Assembly (NCBI GenBank): GCA_039621445.1
Contig: CP154954.1
Span: 77,944,073 to 78,008,072, forward strand
Direction of reading: 5' to 3'
Source: Euglena gracilis
Taxonomy: Eukaryota > Euglenida > Euglenophyceae > Euglenales
DNA length: 64,000 bases
Shown: positions 39,001 to 50,517 of the stretch, in pieces
Layout of the letters: each line of letters starts with the position of its first letter
Numbering within the stretch: position 1 is the first letter of the stretch
The notes under the pieces: generated by a model
Database searches by the model: none
Told to the model about the DNA's origin: nothing
What the model saw: the letters and a program-made list of their open reading frames with translations, nothing else
Program-made: the position numbers and the translations under genes

Positions 39001-39481
39001 GACACCGATAGGTGTGGGGATGCCCATCGGGCAGGGGGAGGATTACTCGAAACAGACACCGATAGGTGGGGCACACGCGGGGAAGGAGGATTACCTGCAA
39101 AGTGACTCAGTGCTTGAGTACCCCTATGGGGTTGAGAATGCTCATTAGAGCTAGTTAATAATGCCGCAGGTTCAAGTCCTCGAAGTGAACCAATCAATAC
39201 AGCGTAGTCAATTCGAGTTGTGCTCTGCATTTTTGAAGCAAAAACACAAAAAACAAGTGTAAATTGTGGTGTAAAATGCAGAAACAAGAACAAAAAGAGG
39301 GGATATTATAAAAAGTAAGCAGAATCCCGAACTCTCAGGTTTGAAGCAGCGTATACTGCGAACCGTCAGAGGACGTGTCCGTGCGCATGACTTTGGCCGG
39401 AAACGGCTTGTAGTGCCTGTAATCTCCTATAGGCGAGGCACCACTCGACCTTTTGCGGTCAAACGGATCGAAAAACCTAAA

Positions 39482-39490
39482 CTGCTACCA
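39482..39490 (-). promoter_or_regulatory. GypB2 primer-binding site
   Basis: TGGTAGCAG on the minus strand directly after the LTR. Confidence 0.78.
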
Positions 39491-39944
39491 ACTGTACGTC
39501 CAACCCTTTTCCTCGCTTTCGGCCTTCGGTGCGCAAGGTGAAAAGTTGGAGTAACAAAAGGAAAAATAAAATAATATAAAAGTTGAAAGCCCTTTTCCCC
39601 AATTAAGAGGCAGAGCACAAGGCTGGTGGGAAAGCCCTATGGGCTACACAAAGAATGGCCAAGTGACTTGGCTGTCCGTTTCGGACTTCAAATGAAAACA
39701 AATCAAACTTGGAAATCAAGTGTTGAATGAAATACCAAAATGGAATAAAATATAATTCCACCTGTAGAGAGGAGAACCAGAATAAGGTTTTGCTCTATAG
39801 AGCTAGGTATTCCTAATTCAGGCCGTTGGCCATCTTTACGAATACCACCTAGCATAGTACTGTGCATGGGGCTCAAAGCTATATCTGGCCGTAGGCTTAT
39901 ACCTACATACACAGTACCATGGCCTTACGGCTGCCTGGTACACA
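39491..39944 (-). repeat. GypB2 5' LTR
   Basis: 454 bp. Same ends as GypB but visibly diverged, with about 25 bp extra length. It contains GAATACCTAGCTCTATAGAGC, which is lacking from the GypB LTR and matches gag. Confidence 0.85.
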
Positions 39945-40481
39945 CAAAGGCGTTTCGCCTTGTGACAATGACAAATGAGTCAATGTGTCTTCGTGTGGTT
40001 GCTGTTTGGGTGGTCGGGAACTGGAACTTGTTTTCCATCGATCCGTTCCAATTCCCGCCATCTTCTGCAAGATTGGCCAATGAACTCAGCAACAAGTCAT
40101 AGTAAAATTTAGGGTTAGGGGTTGTGCTCTGCATCTTTTGAGATGGGTACAAAGACAAAAACCCAAAAACTCACAGAGATAAGCAGTGAAACAGGGACCA
40201 GAAAAGTTGTATCGGCGATTACCAAAGAGCTTACTGAGACCTGTATCAGTGCTTAAAGGTTGGCTAGAGGCCAGGGACAGTACTTACACCGTGTTTCACG
40301 TCTCAGCACGATCCTCACCACCAGTCAAACACAGAGATTCTCTGTGTTTCTGTGTGGAACGTCTCTGTGGGATCGTTGCTTAAATCTGCTACCAAGTGCA
40401 CGTCCAAAGCTTTCTAGTGGTGCGATCGTCACTGAACCCATTCTGCAGTATCCTACTGAGCTGGGACGTGCCTGGTACACA
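39945..40481 (-). mobile_element. GypA2: 5' remnant of a GypA-family element
   Basis: An internally deleted LTR of 87 bp (40395-40481) keeps both ends (TGTGTACCAGGC and TGCACT). It is followed by a primer site (40386-40394), a leader closely matching GypA (31580-31810), and gag from 40134 (MQSTTPNPKFYYDLL) to 39945. GypB2 insertion cuts gag there. Confidence 0.8.
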
Positions 40482-41040
40482 GAGGGGTGAGAGGGGTGGG
40501 AGGGTGGGGTGAGAGGGGTGAGATGTGGGAGGGGTGGGAGTGGCATGGGGATGACGGGGGCCCGCCGGAGAAGTCAAGAGGAAGGAGAAGGAAGAAGCAC
40601 AGGCAGAAGGCGAAGGGGCCCGAGGGGCTTAGACCGAAGTCCTGCCTTGGATGGGATGGTGCGGGCTGGGTCTCCCTCCCGCATGGCATGGGCCGAAGCC
40701 GTCACCACCTGTGGCCAGAAGCCGTCGATTCGAAGCCCTCATGGGTTGTGGCCGAGGCCCTCCCTGGAAGGTGGAGCTGGGTCCTGTCACATCAGCTGTA
40801 GCCGAAGCCCTCCCAAGCTGTGGCCGGAAGTCGACGGCGCGAAGCCCTCAGGCGCTGTGGCCGATGCCCGCCGAGACGGTGTGGGCTGGGACCCCCTCCC
40901 GGCCTGTGGCCGAAGCCCTCCCACTCGTAACCCCCTGAACCTGCGAGCCCCCTTCCCAGGACCCTCACCAGCCCCTGGTCCCCCATCTCTTGACGGAAAA
41001 AAAAAGAAAGCTGAGGAAAAAAACGGGAGAAAAAAATAGA
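40482..41040. repeat. GC-rich degenerate repeats
   Basis: 40484-40560 is built of GAGGGGTG(G)GA units. 40690-40930 has five or more imperfect copies of TGTGGCCGAAGCCCTC. Long ORFs on both strands result from composition. No gene supported. Confidence 0.5.
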
Positions 41041-41568
41041 AGATGACGGCCCAAGGGGTATCTTTGGACTGTTCTGTGAGTGAACCGTGGTGCAGGTGCT
41101 TGTTGCTCCCCCCTGCTGCTGTAGGAGACCAACCACCCCAAGGATCTGCATTTGAACACCGCCCCGTCCCCTACACGAAAAAAAAAACGGACAGACAAAA
41201 AGAAAGAGTCAAGTTTGTGTTTGTTAAGAAGAAATTACCAGCGCCTTTTTGCCAAAGGCAAGTTTAGCTTCCCTTGGCAGCTTTTTAAGGAGGGGAGTGT
41301 GGGCACTGGGAAGAAAATTAAGATTCCAGCAGAAGGATTAGGATTAACATAAAAAACATTTTGTGTTTGTTGTAGTGGCACACAGCATATTTCGTTTGCA
41401 CGGTTTTTCAGAACTTCAACAGTTATTTCAAGCTTTGTTGCATTGTGATTAGGGAAATTCCAAGGTTGGTTCCAGGCACCCTGGGTGACTTGTTTGATCC
41501 AAGCCAGTGGCAGGGCCTGCAGGCCGAGCCTCCAGGTAACTGTGGAGGTTGTAAGGCCAACACCCCGA
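41041..41568. other. Non-coding, no recognizable feature
   Basis: Mixed sequence without repeat or convincing ORF. Confidence 0.4.
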
Positions 41569-41594
41569 ACACACACACGCGCGCGCGCGCGCGC

Positions 41595-41650
<56 letters not shown>

Positions 41651-41651
41651 G

Positions 41652-41713
<62 letters not shown>

Positions 41714-41718
41714 CACAC

Positions 41719-41750
<32 letters not shown>

Positions 41751-41752
41751 GC

Positions 41753-41783
<31 letters not shown>
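41569..41783. repeat. Compound AC / GC / GCAC microsatellite
   Basis: About 215 bp of strictly alternating purine-pyrimidine in blocks (AC)n, (GC)n and (GCAC)n. Such tracts readily adopt Z-form DNA. The alanine/arginine/histidine or cysteine/valine-rich ORFs across it are artifacts. Confidence 0.95.
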
Positions 41784-41785
<2 letters not shown>

Positions 41786-41789
41786 GTGC

Positions 41790-41862
41790 GACACCTCGGG
41801 CTCCGCACATTGCAATTGTGAGGTCATGCCTCACAATTGCAAAGTGCGGAGCCCGAGGTGTC
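41790..41862. repeat. 34-bp near-perfect inverted repeat with 5-nt loop, DIRS-end-like
   Basis: Arms 41790-41823 and 41829-41862 pair with one mismatch. The arm sequence (GACACCTCGGGCTCCGCA...) matches the sequence next to the inverted-repeat arm in DIRS-3 (36105-36125) and DIRS-1 (about 2510-2530). It abuts the microsatellite directly. Confidence 0.85.
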
Positions 41863-42231
41863 CCTTTTTCCTTTTAGGTTTACCTCGAGGGAGTAGGGTT
41901 GGCCCTCATGATCAATTCCTCCCAGGTCGTGCCTCCCGGGAGACCTAAGATGTTGCTTGGGGCTTTAGCCGTCGGAAAAAGAAATTGTTTTCGTGGGATT
42001 CGAAAAGGCCCCATTTCGTACGAGGTGGGCTACTGTATACAGCTTTTTGGGCCCCCCTCCTTCCACCCCCCATGAGCGGACCCCTGGAAAGGGGTCCCAA
42101 GGATGCGTCAGGGCATACCTCCCACAGACCAGGTCTGTGCCTGGTATCCCTCTGAACAGAATGCCTGGCCCAGAAAAGGAAGCGGGCATAGCCGTTGTAG
42201 GGGGCTTTGCTCCAGGCGTATAATTTCTTGG
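41863..42231. other. DIRS-end-adjacent non-coding stretch
   Basis: Starts with CTTTTAGGTTTACCTCGAGGGAGT, resembling the outer side of DIRS arms. The remainder is not recognized; no gene. Confidence 0.4.
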
Positions 42232-42563
42232 ACACCGAAGGCCGAGGGCGAAGCACAAAGGCCTTGTGAGCCCGACCCCCCCCACCCGTAAAGGAAAATT
42301 TGTGTTCAAGAGCCCTCGGCCTGAAGAAGATGGGGGCTAGGGGTGGCAGAGGGGGGGAGCGGAGGAGCAAGAAGCCACGTCGCCCTTTCGGAGCAGCATT
42401 GCCAGCCAACTCTGGCGAGGCGGCGATAAGCGGGGACTCCTGCCCAGCGCAGCGAGCAATCGCACAGCACCGCCGGCGAGCAAGGCATGGCCTCACAAGG
42501 TCCTTCCTTGTGCTTCGCCCTCGTTGTCCCTTCCACCCTTGTCGGTTTTTTCCCTCGAGGGAG
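42232..42563. repeat. Second copy of the DIRS-1 terminal arm-spacer-arm module
   Basis: Matches 2537-2887 along its length, including the GGCAAGAAGTCACGTCGCC-like spacer block and GCCAACTCTGGCGAGGCGGC. Arms at about 42232-42275 and 42489-42550. No recombinase or RT is attached, so it is either a solo end or a small non-autonomous foldback unit. Confidence 0.65.
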
Positions 42564-44003
42564 TGCGATTCTCCGAAATAATGCCAGCGCGGCTTCACGT
42601 CAAAAAAAAACCGCCAAAGTTGCCGGAAACTGCGGTTACAGGGAAATTTTGTTCAAATTTGCGGCATTTTTTTATAAATCGAAACTATTTCCACAAAGCG
42701 GAAATTGGAGAAAATTTGGCACCTAAAAAGAGCCCAGAAAATACCGAGTTTTATCAAACATTGTAAAGATTGGTAAATTTTGCAATAAAATGGCGGAATA
42801 AACCGCCTTCGTTACCTTTTTTTTTTGAAACGTTCACGACGGGCTGGAACTCATTGTTCATTTTTCCATTTCATTTCCATTGCAGGTTTATGCGGGAAAA
42901 TTGTGTAAAAAATTGCGAGCAAAATTTGGACACACATTTTGGAAAATGTGGGGAAATGCGGCATTCAAAAAAAAATTGGGGACATCAATTCCCCCCTTGA
43001 CTGTGATAAAGACAATTTTTTTTTGGTTGGGCTCATAATTTTTTTAAAAAAAGTGGTTTAGGTTCGTTGAGCTCATGAAATATTTTTCCCCCAGTTCCCT
43101 TATCCTTTGGGGAGGACGAATGCCACATACCATCCCAACTTGTTCCGTTTTGGTTTTTTGACAGAAGCTTGGCCCAGAGAAATTGTGACAGACGTGCCTG
43201 TATCAGCGTCGAATGCCTTCGCTGCACCACATTGCTCATGGAAAATGTGTTCTAACCCACACATGCTTCATTTATTCAGCTCGCTCATTTTGAATCCGAG
43301 AAAAACGTTCCGCCCAACCACATGGGTACGGGAAAAATGCAACCGGCAGGGGTATCATGCACAACCCATGTCAAGCAAAGGGGGGCTTTCCGTCCGACTG
43401 GCAACTTGGAACACATACCCCATGGGAAGGGGCTGCAGCGACGTTTCTCAAACCGGGTCATTTCCTCAAGCATGCTGCATCCCTTGCCTTGCTCAGCAGG
43501 CATCAGAAAACGCAGATTTCTACAGGGTACAAAAATTTGTTGCGACACATCCGTTCCGCAGATCCTGTCCAGGGATTTTTTGTTTAAGCCTGGGGGGCCC
43601 CTTTGGGGTCCAAAGTTAGAAAAAAATCCCTGACCCTGTCCGAGGTTCTTCACAACAATGGAGATTTGCGCAGATTGTCCTTCAAAGAGGGACAGTCCTC
43701 CCGCGGAGATGAAAGCACATGATTCAGCCCAGGAGGGGAAAAAATATGACACTGTGAAATATAAGAGGTGGTGCCCGTCAGTAATAAGCATTTTGTTGAC
43801 CAAAAAATCCAAAAAAGACCAAAAATTGACAGAATCTTAAATCTTCTTGGAAAATCGGGGCCAAAAACAAGGAATTTTTCAAAGTCAAAAAACTCTCCAG
43901 CAAAAACCCAAAAATTGCCAGAAAAACACTAAAAAAAGCAACCCCCCCAAAAACAAAAATTTTTGCCAAAACAAAAAAACAACAACGAATTTGCAATTTT
44001 CCC
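42564..44003. other. Non-coding stretch without identifiable gene
   Basis: A/T-rich with poly-T and poly-A runs. Two overlapping ORFs on opposite strands (43107-43619 +, 43285-43812 -) show no domain. 43780-43905 is a minus-orientation copy of dispersed repeat A. Confidence 0.4.
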
Positions 44004-44011
44004 CCCGTGAC

Positions 44012-44407
44012 CAGGCTTTTGCTTAAGGACCCCTGGGGGGGGGGGGTACTGGCTAGCCAATCGGCTAGACACTGGAAAAAGTGGACTAGCTAGACCCCCC
44101 CTCCCCCCCGGGGGGGGGGGTCCCCCCGGACTGGAAAAATGAGGTTTTTAACAGGTTTTTTGGCTGATTTTGTTCCAAAAATTCCCAAAAATGGCCAAAA
44201 ACGGGCATTTTTGGCCATTTTTGGGGGTCCCAAAAAAAATTTTCGGCGCTTCGCGCCGGTCACTGGAAAAAAAAATTCCACAAGCTAGCCCTGCTAGCAG
44301 ACCCCCCCCGGGGGGGTCTGCTAGAAAACCCACTAGCCAAATTTGGACTAGCTGCAGTCCAGTCCCCCCCCCCCCGGGGGTACTGCAATCCCTTAAGCAA
44401 AAGCCTG
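44012..44407. mobile_element. hAT-type MITE, 396 bp, with 8-bp target duplication CCCGTGAC
   Basis: Terminal inverted repeats CAGGCTTTTGCTTAAGG and its complement. CCCGTGAC flanks both sides (44004-44011, 44408-44415). An 8-bp duplication and a CAGG start are hallmarks of hAT elements. The inside is non-coding and holds C-run/G-run foldbacks, including a 15-bp perfect one (44294-44324). Confidence 0.85.
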
Positions 44408-44415
44408 CCCGTGAC

Positions 44416-44536
44416 CCAGTGGACCAGTGGACCCCCCCAGGGGGGTCCACTAGGATTTCCACCAGCCAAATTTGGACTAGCCGCAGTCCACCCCCCCCCA
44501 CCGGGAGGTATTGCGAACCCTTAAGCAAAAGCCTAT
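44416..44536. mobile_element. Right half of a second hAT-type MITE
   Basis: Repeats the right part of the preceding MITE: a foldback near 44420-44450, the ACCAGCCAAATTTGGACTAG block, and the end CCCTTAAGCAAAAGCCT. The left end is missing. Confidence 0.65.
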
Positions 44537-45099
44537 TCGGATTGAATCCTTTGATTCTCGAGAACAAGCAGTTCCTCATCTTTTTGCCCAAAGGTGACCA
44601 AGCAAAACCAATGCATCCCTGCGGTCGAAAAAAAAAGGGCAGGGTCACGGAATCGAAGAGCTACTGCTTTCCCAAGCGCTGAAACATGGGCGGAAGTATC
44701 TCAGCAAGTGACGGTCAGCCTAAAAAGGGGCCCCCTTGGCAAACAACGCTGCCTTGCACACACCTCCCACACGCGCGCACGCACGCACGCACGCATGCAC
44801 GCACGCACCCGCCCCCCCCCCCCCTTGTCCCCCGACCGGGTTCCTGCAACCCCCCACCAGGGGGGGGGGTCGTACACCCCCCACAACCTGCAACCCCCGA
44901 CCGGGGGGTGGTCATACCACTAGGGGCCAAAACAAAACCAAAAACCAAAAAAGGTGCAATTTCATAACGGTAATATTCGTCCCCATGAAACACAAAACGT
45001 TTGTGCTTTGATTTTGAGAAATTTAAGGTTTTTTTTTTGCCTTTTTGCTTTTTTTTTAAATGTTTTTTCTCGCGACTTTGGATTTTGTCTAGTAAAATT
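44537..45099. other. Non-coding: short GCAC microsatellite and CCGACCGG foldbacks
   Basis: 44770-44805 is (GCAC)n-like. 44820-44920 has CCTGCAACCCCCGACCGGGG-type pieces also found at 47640-47740. No gene. Confidence 0.45.
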
Positions 45100-45410
45100 T
45101 TTTGACTTTGAAGAATTCCTCAGTCTGGCCCCGATTTTCCCCAAGTCAAAACATTTTGTCCATTCTTTTGTCATTTTTGCAACAAAATGCTTATTTTTAT
45201 GCAAAAATTTTTTTCAGCGGCAGAGCCGAAAATTCTTCCGAGTTCTCTCCAGCAGAAAGTGCACATCCTGGGGGGCGCCGAAGGATTTTTCATCCAACTT
45301 GCGCTTTTTTGGGATTTTTGGGCTTTTCTTGGGCTTTTTTGGGATTATTTTTTGGCATTTTTTTGGCATTTTTTTGCGTCGCGTTTTTTTATGGTCTACG
45401 TTTCTTTTCT
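45100..45410 (+). repeat. Dispersed repeat A, copy 2
   Basis: Blocks in order: GGCCCCGATTTTCCCC, CAACAAAATGCTTATTTTT, TCTCCAGCAGAAAGTGCACA, and TTTTTGCGTCGCGTTTTT. The same blocks recur in order at 47750-48370 and 51890-52195, and the first two in inverted orientation at 43780-43905. Confidence 0.65.
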
Positions 45411-45435
45411 CCCCTTTACATGACAAATATATGGT

Positions 45436-46014
<579 letters not shown>

Positions 46015-46336
46015 TATGTATATTGTACCGTTTTGTAAGCTAAATGTAAGTCGAAGGTTTTCGTACCATTTTGGTCCAGACTGCCAAAATTTTTCTGTCT
46101 CTAATATTTTTGCCTCCAATTTTCTTTGGCACCCATCGGGCTTTGCCCAAAAATAGTTTTGTTTTGCAAGTTTTTTTTTTCAGAGTCATGCCATAGCAGG
46201 GGGGGGTCAATGACATCCAACACGACTGGCCAACCCCCCCCCCCTTTCGGTTGACTAGACCCCCCCCCACGACCCCCGTTTGACCACGACTGGTACTGGG
46301 GGGGTACTGAGCTATTGCCCCGTGTCTCACCCGCAG

Positions 46337-46490
46337 CGGAGCTTCGGCACAGCGTGGCGGCAGTGCACCGCGTGCGGCACCATCAAGGACGCCCTGGTGG
46401 CGTTCCGTGAGGACGACACCCTCTGTCGCGCCTGCACGGCGACAGAGGAGCCCGACTCCAGCGGGACCCCGCGCAGCAAATCCGACAAGG
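46337..46490 (+). CDS. Candidate exon Z1: Cys-Cys/Cys-Cys zinc motif
   Basis: A GC-rich island right after the acceptor-like CTCACCCGCAG. It encodes WRQCTACGTIKDALVAF, then LCRACTA: Cys-x2-Cys-Gly, Lys, Phe, Cys-x2-Cys. Three further islands (48953, 51299, 54844) encode the same arrangement, each after a pyrimidine tract plus CAG. The motif resembles small treble-clef or zinc-ribbon units. A Ser-rich tail (SSGTPRSKSDK) follows; the donor site is unclear. Whether the four islands join into one transcript is inference. Confidence 0.5.
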
Positions 46491-47749
46491 ATTGTGTGGA
46501 CAACGGTCAATGCTATTCAGAATTGTTCATGAAAGAGGTCATTGTGAGGGTTCAGTGGCGAGGGCTTCAAAAATGGTTGAGCATTATTAACCATCAGTAC
46601 ATCATGATACAAGGTATATGACATTCCTGTGATATCTAAGTTCAAGGAATATTCCCTGTCAATAGTTCCTGTTCATTCCTTCTCAGACACAAAATAATCC
46701 TTGCACTGGTTCAGAAGAGGCAAAAACAAACTCTGGGAGAAAGAATTCAGCTCCACCACATTTGCCATTGGTATGTTAGCAACCCTTGAAAGTGCGAATA
46801 TGTCAAAATGAAAGTAAATTAAGTTGTGTCTATGCAAATGTAAAGCAAGCTCACAATGCATATCCCCTCCCGTCCCAGTGTATTATTCCAATTCCCATGT
46901 TCCGTTCCATATCCCAATTCCCAATGCCATATCCAATATTCCAAGATTCCATATCCAATCCCAATTCCAAATCCCAGTGTATTCTAATTTTGTCATGTAT
47001 GCCGTGTGAGGTGTTAACGTTCTTTGTTTTACATTTATTTGGCATGAAAGTTTGAAAGTTAGCTATAACATGGGGATAACTGTGTGAGGCACGCGACAAG
47101 ATCAATTCCAACTTGTGAAATTCCGTCGAGAGGGAACACAAGGCAGGCAAATCAACAACGTTTGGTGAACACGCGAATTACCCAGCACTGGCTTTGGGGT
47201 TGGGGTCAGACAGCAAGCACTGGCAGGGCTTCCCGGAAGGGTCCCTTAAGCTGGAGGGCACCCCATCCCCGGGGGGGGTCCAGCCAACCAGCAGCCTTTT
47301 TTCCAGCCCCGGACCCCGTCCCCCCCTTCCACGAGTTTTATTTATTCCGAAGGGCGGTTGGACGGTGACGGATTTTCCGCTTTCAGGGGTGCAAAAATGG
47401 GTCAAAATGGGCGAAAATTGGTCGGGTTTGGGTTGGCCAGGGCAAAATTGGGACAAAGAATTGAATTTTTTTTGCACAATTGGCAGTTTTTTTTGGGTTT
47501 TTTTAATGTAGTTTCGATTTTTTGGTGCTCGGTTTGACCCCAACTCGGGGACCCTATTGGGTATATTTTTTTGACTACCCCCCCCCCCCCCCACCTTTGC
47601 CCACTGGACACCCCTAAACAACGACCACCCCCCCGGTCGGGGATTGCAGGTCAGGGGGTCCACCCTCCTGGTCGGGGTTGTGAGAATTGGGTTGTTTTGC
47701 CTGCAACCCCCTGGTCGGGGGTTGCAGGAACCCGGTCAGTGGACAAAGG
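46491..47749. other. Non-coding, possible intron
   Basis: 46860-46990 is a degenerate CCATATCCCAATTC repeat. 47270-47340 resembles 49220-49285 (GGGGGGTCCAGCCA-AGCAG-CTTTTTTCCAGCCC), a dispersed block. 47700-47728 is a perfect 12-bp hairpin. No gene. Confidence 0.4.
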
Positions 47750-48370
47750 GGGGGGGGATGAAAATTCTTCGTTTTGGCCCTGATTTCCCCCTGATACTAA
47801 TTTTTTTCCAATTTTTTTTGGCATTTTTGCAGTTTTTGGTCAACAAAATGCTTAGGGGATGCCCACAGTGCCGGCACCGCATGGCACTGGGTGGCACTGC
47901 GTGCGGCACTGCGTGACACCGCATGGCACTGCGTGCACTGCGTGGCACTGCGTGCCCTGCTGCCACTGAGGGCCGTTAAACCACTTGTTTTTGCATCATT
48001 GGCATTTTCGGGCCATCAAGGGCAATTTTGGTTGTTTTGTGCAACCTTTTGCCCTTTTGGGCCAACTTGACCAGTTTTGGCTTGAAACGTCGAACAATGA
48101 CCAAAAAATGCCTGCACAGCGCTACATCATTGAATTGCTTGTATGCGGGTTAAACGGCCCGCAGTGTCACGCAGTGCCACGCGGTGCCACGCAGTGCCGG
48201 CACTGTGGGGTGAAAACTTTTCCCTGGCGGAAGCTAAAATTTTTTCTCTCCAGCAGAAAGTGTACATCCTGGGGGAGCTTGTAAAGGATGTTTAATGCAA
48301 TTTGTGTTTTTCTTTTATTTTCATTTCCTTGCGTTGTTTTTTTTTAGGGTCCATGTTGCCCCCCCCCCCC
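47750..48370 (+). repeat. Dispersed repeat A, copy 3, with an internal insert
   Basis: Same block order as copy 2, interrupted by about 47865-48215. The insert begins with GGCACTGCGT tandem units (47870-47955) and ends with the complementary ACGCAGTGCC units (48165-48205), so its two ends can pair. Confidence 0.6.
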
Positions 48371-48952
48371 CCCCTGTCAAGCGGCTGGATTCGAGCGCTT
48401 TTCGCCTGGTTCAGGGCTGTACGGGATTCCCCAAAATCCTGTGGGTGGTGGGTCTGCCCCCTCCCCCACCAGGCTTCCTGAGGCACCGATTTTTTCTTTC
48501 CCCAAAAAATCCCTTTGGTGCCAAAGTATTTTTTGTTGGGCGGCGCTGTGGTGGCAGGGATTTTTTAAAGGTTGGACCCCAATGGAGGGGGGAAGGGGGG
48601 AGGGAGGGTGGGTCTGCCGGACTCACCGAGGGCTTTGTTGGTCCCCCGCCAGGGGGTTTGGCCATCTCTGGCCTTTTTTTTGCACAAAGGGCCGAAATTT
48701 TTTTGACCCCAGAATAGACCCCCCCCAAAAGTGGCCTGGACCCCCCTTCCCTGGGTGCCAAACTGCCCCCTGGTCGGTGGGGCCCCCTGCGTCTTAAAAA
48801 GCATTAAATTTAAAAACAGTTCTTGTGTGGTGAGTGGGGGGTTCGACCCCCCCCCCCACCCACTCCCCCTCACTTCCCCTGCAGCTCTGGCCAGGCTTTC
48901 CCTGGCCAGGCCAACCTGGTGCGTTCCCGAGCCTCCATCCCACCCCCTTCAG
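48371..48952. other. Non-coding, C/G-run rich
   Basis: Several C or G runs of 8-15 bases; GC-rich ORFs on both strands lack domains. Ends in the pyrimidine tract before candidate exon Z2. Confidence 0.4.
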
Positions 48953-49110
48953 GACCCGAAGCGTACGGATGCGATGCCGCCCGTGTGGCGGGTGTGCCGG
49001 CAGTGTGGGCAGATCAAGGATGCCAACGTGGATTTTCCGGTCGTCCGTGCGGCGCTGCGACCGGTGCATGGTACCGGCCCAGTGTCTGTCCGGCCGGGGG
49101 CCAGCGGACG
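48953..49110 (+). CDS. Candidate exon Z2: Cys-Cys/Cys-Cys zinc motif, one frame slip
   Basis: Follows CCACCCCCTTCAG. Encodes VWRVCRQCGQIKDANVDF. The second pair, RRCDRCMVP, is in the neighbouring frame, so one indel lies between. A possible donor follows GGACGGCGAG at GTGGAC. Matches Z1 at Trp, both first cysteines, Gly, Ile-Lys-Asp and Phe. Confidence 0.48.
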
Positions 49111-50267
49111 GCGAGGTGGACGGCCAGGGACTCTTTCTGTGTGGCACGTTTCCCTACATTTGTTGTCCAATGATTTTTGTTAAAGTCACCCGAAAGTGGG
49201 AGTTCCCAAGAGCCCTGGGGGGGTCCAGCCATCCAGCATCCTTTTTCCAGCCCCGGACCACTCCCCCCTCCTCGAGTTTTATTTATTTCCAGCCGCTGGA
49301 AGCAGGGGTTTTTTTTTTTAGTCTTGGACCCCGGGGGGGGGGGGGTGAGTAGATCCTGGCCAGCCCCCCCCGGAGGCCCCCGGGGTCACCCAGAGGGGGG
49401 TGGGGTATACTTTTCGGCGCCAAAGGCGCCAATTTTTTTGAAAAGTGCTATTTTTAGCATTCTTCGTGATTTTTTGGCCATTTTCCGGGAAAGAAAGTGG
49501 GTCCCTGGGACCTCCCCGGGGGGCCCCAGGGGGTTGGTGGGTGGGGGGGGGGGGGGGCGGTCTTAAAAAAAAAACCCTGGCCGGAAGGGCGGCTGAATGG
49601 TAACAGATTTTTTTCTTTCAGGGGTGCAAAATGGGCCAAAAATGGGTGAAAATGGGTTGGAAAAGGTCCGTTGAAGACAAAAAATCGGTCAAAAAATAAA
49701 GTTCTTGCATAATTTGGCATTTTTGGACATTTTTTGCAGTTTCCGTTTCATTTTTTTGGTTCCCGGTTCAACTCCGGCCCGGGTCTGGCCCAGTTCCAGC
49801 CCTGGGACCCCCATGAAGAGAATTGCAGGTGTTAGTTTTGGATTTTATAAAAACAGCCCCCAGCTTGAATTTAATTGAAAACAAGCCGTGGCAAAGTGCG
49901 CAATGCGATTTGCTTGAGAAACTTTGTTTTCCCTAACGCTCTGACCCCACAAAAAATATCAAGTCCTGTTGGAACCCCCCCTGAATGTGAGATTGGCCGT
50001 TTCTCATTATGAGGGTTTATGAGTTTTGGAACATCATTTTCAGAACGACCAGAAACACTTTGGGAGAGACTTCGTTGGGACTCAAACCAAGCGCGCGGGT
50101 GATGCACAGAACACAACGTTTTCTTGTGACTGGATCAAATTCAATCCATTCAACGGTATGCTATGCCCCCCCCTGAGCTGTTTCCCCCAAAAGAAAAGGG
50201 GTGTGAAAGTCATTGCTTGGCCTCATTGTTGGTGGGGTTGACTTGCGGCAGGATCACGTGTTGGCAG
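49111..50267. other. Non-coding, possible intron
   Basis: G-run rich, with poly-T stretches. No gene seen. Confidence 0.4.
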
Positions 50268-50517
50268 TCCCCAACTCCAAAACGTCCGGGGTCCCGAAAC
50301 GAGGCTCTGCCGCCAAGTCGGGCCCGCCCACGCCCCACTCCGCCGACCGCCGGGCCTCTGTCCTGTCCACCGACAACCTCGCCCCCGCGGACGCCGCTTT
50401 GCTGGATTCCGGAGGGGGCTCGGCGCGGTCCCACCACCGGAGCAACTCCACGTCACAGGCGTGTGGGGTTGTGACTCCGTTTGGCCGCCGGGGCCTCCAC
50501 GACGACGAGCCCAGTGG
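50268..50517 (+). CDS. Candidate exon S1: Ser/Pro-rich
   Basis: GC-rich, open in one frame (SKTSGVPKRGSAAKSGPPTP; RRASVLSTDNLAPADAALLD), between an AG at 50266-50267 and a good donor GTAAAT at 50518. Codon third positions are mostly C or G, unlike the surrounding A/T-rich DNA. Possible basophilic kinase-type Ser sites (RRAS). No domain. Confidence 0.4.

Larger units (their letters stand above)
38375..39944 (-). mobile_element. GypB2: truncated 5' end of a GypB-family element
   Basis: LTR, primer site, leader and the first ~280 codons of gag, all in minus orientation. Gag starts MQSTTRIDYAVLIGSL at 39230 and is split near 39000 by an LTR fragment. It resumes at about 38649 (HAQKEQPLLLESRS) and ends at about 38375 against DIRS-3. 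No protease, pol or 3' LTR is present. The right end interrupts GypA2 gag, so GypB2 inserted into GypA2. Confidence 0.82.

Noticed and set aside
40509-41039. 176-aa basic protein
   Set aside because: Produced by degenerate TGTGGCCGAAGCCCTC repeats; several frames are equally open.
41235-41948. His/Ala/Arg- or Cys/Val-repeat ORFs on both strands
   Set aside because: They result from the AC/GC microsatellite.
43107-43812. 170-aa and 175-aa overlapping ORFs on opposite strands
   Set aside because: No domain, no splice-like borders and no second copy to show conservation.
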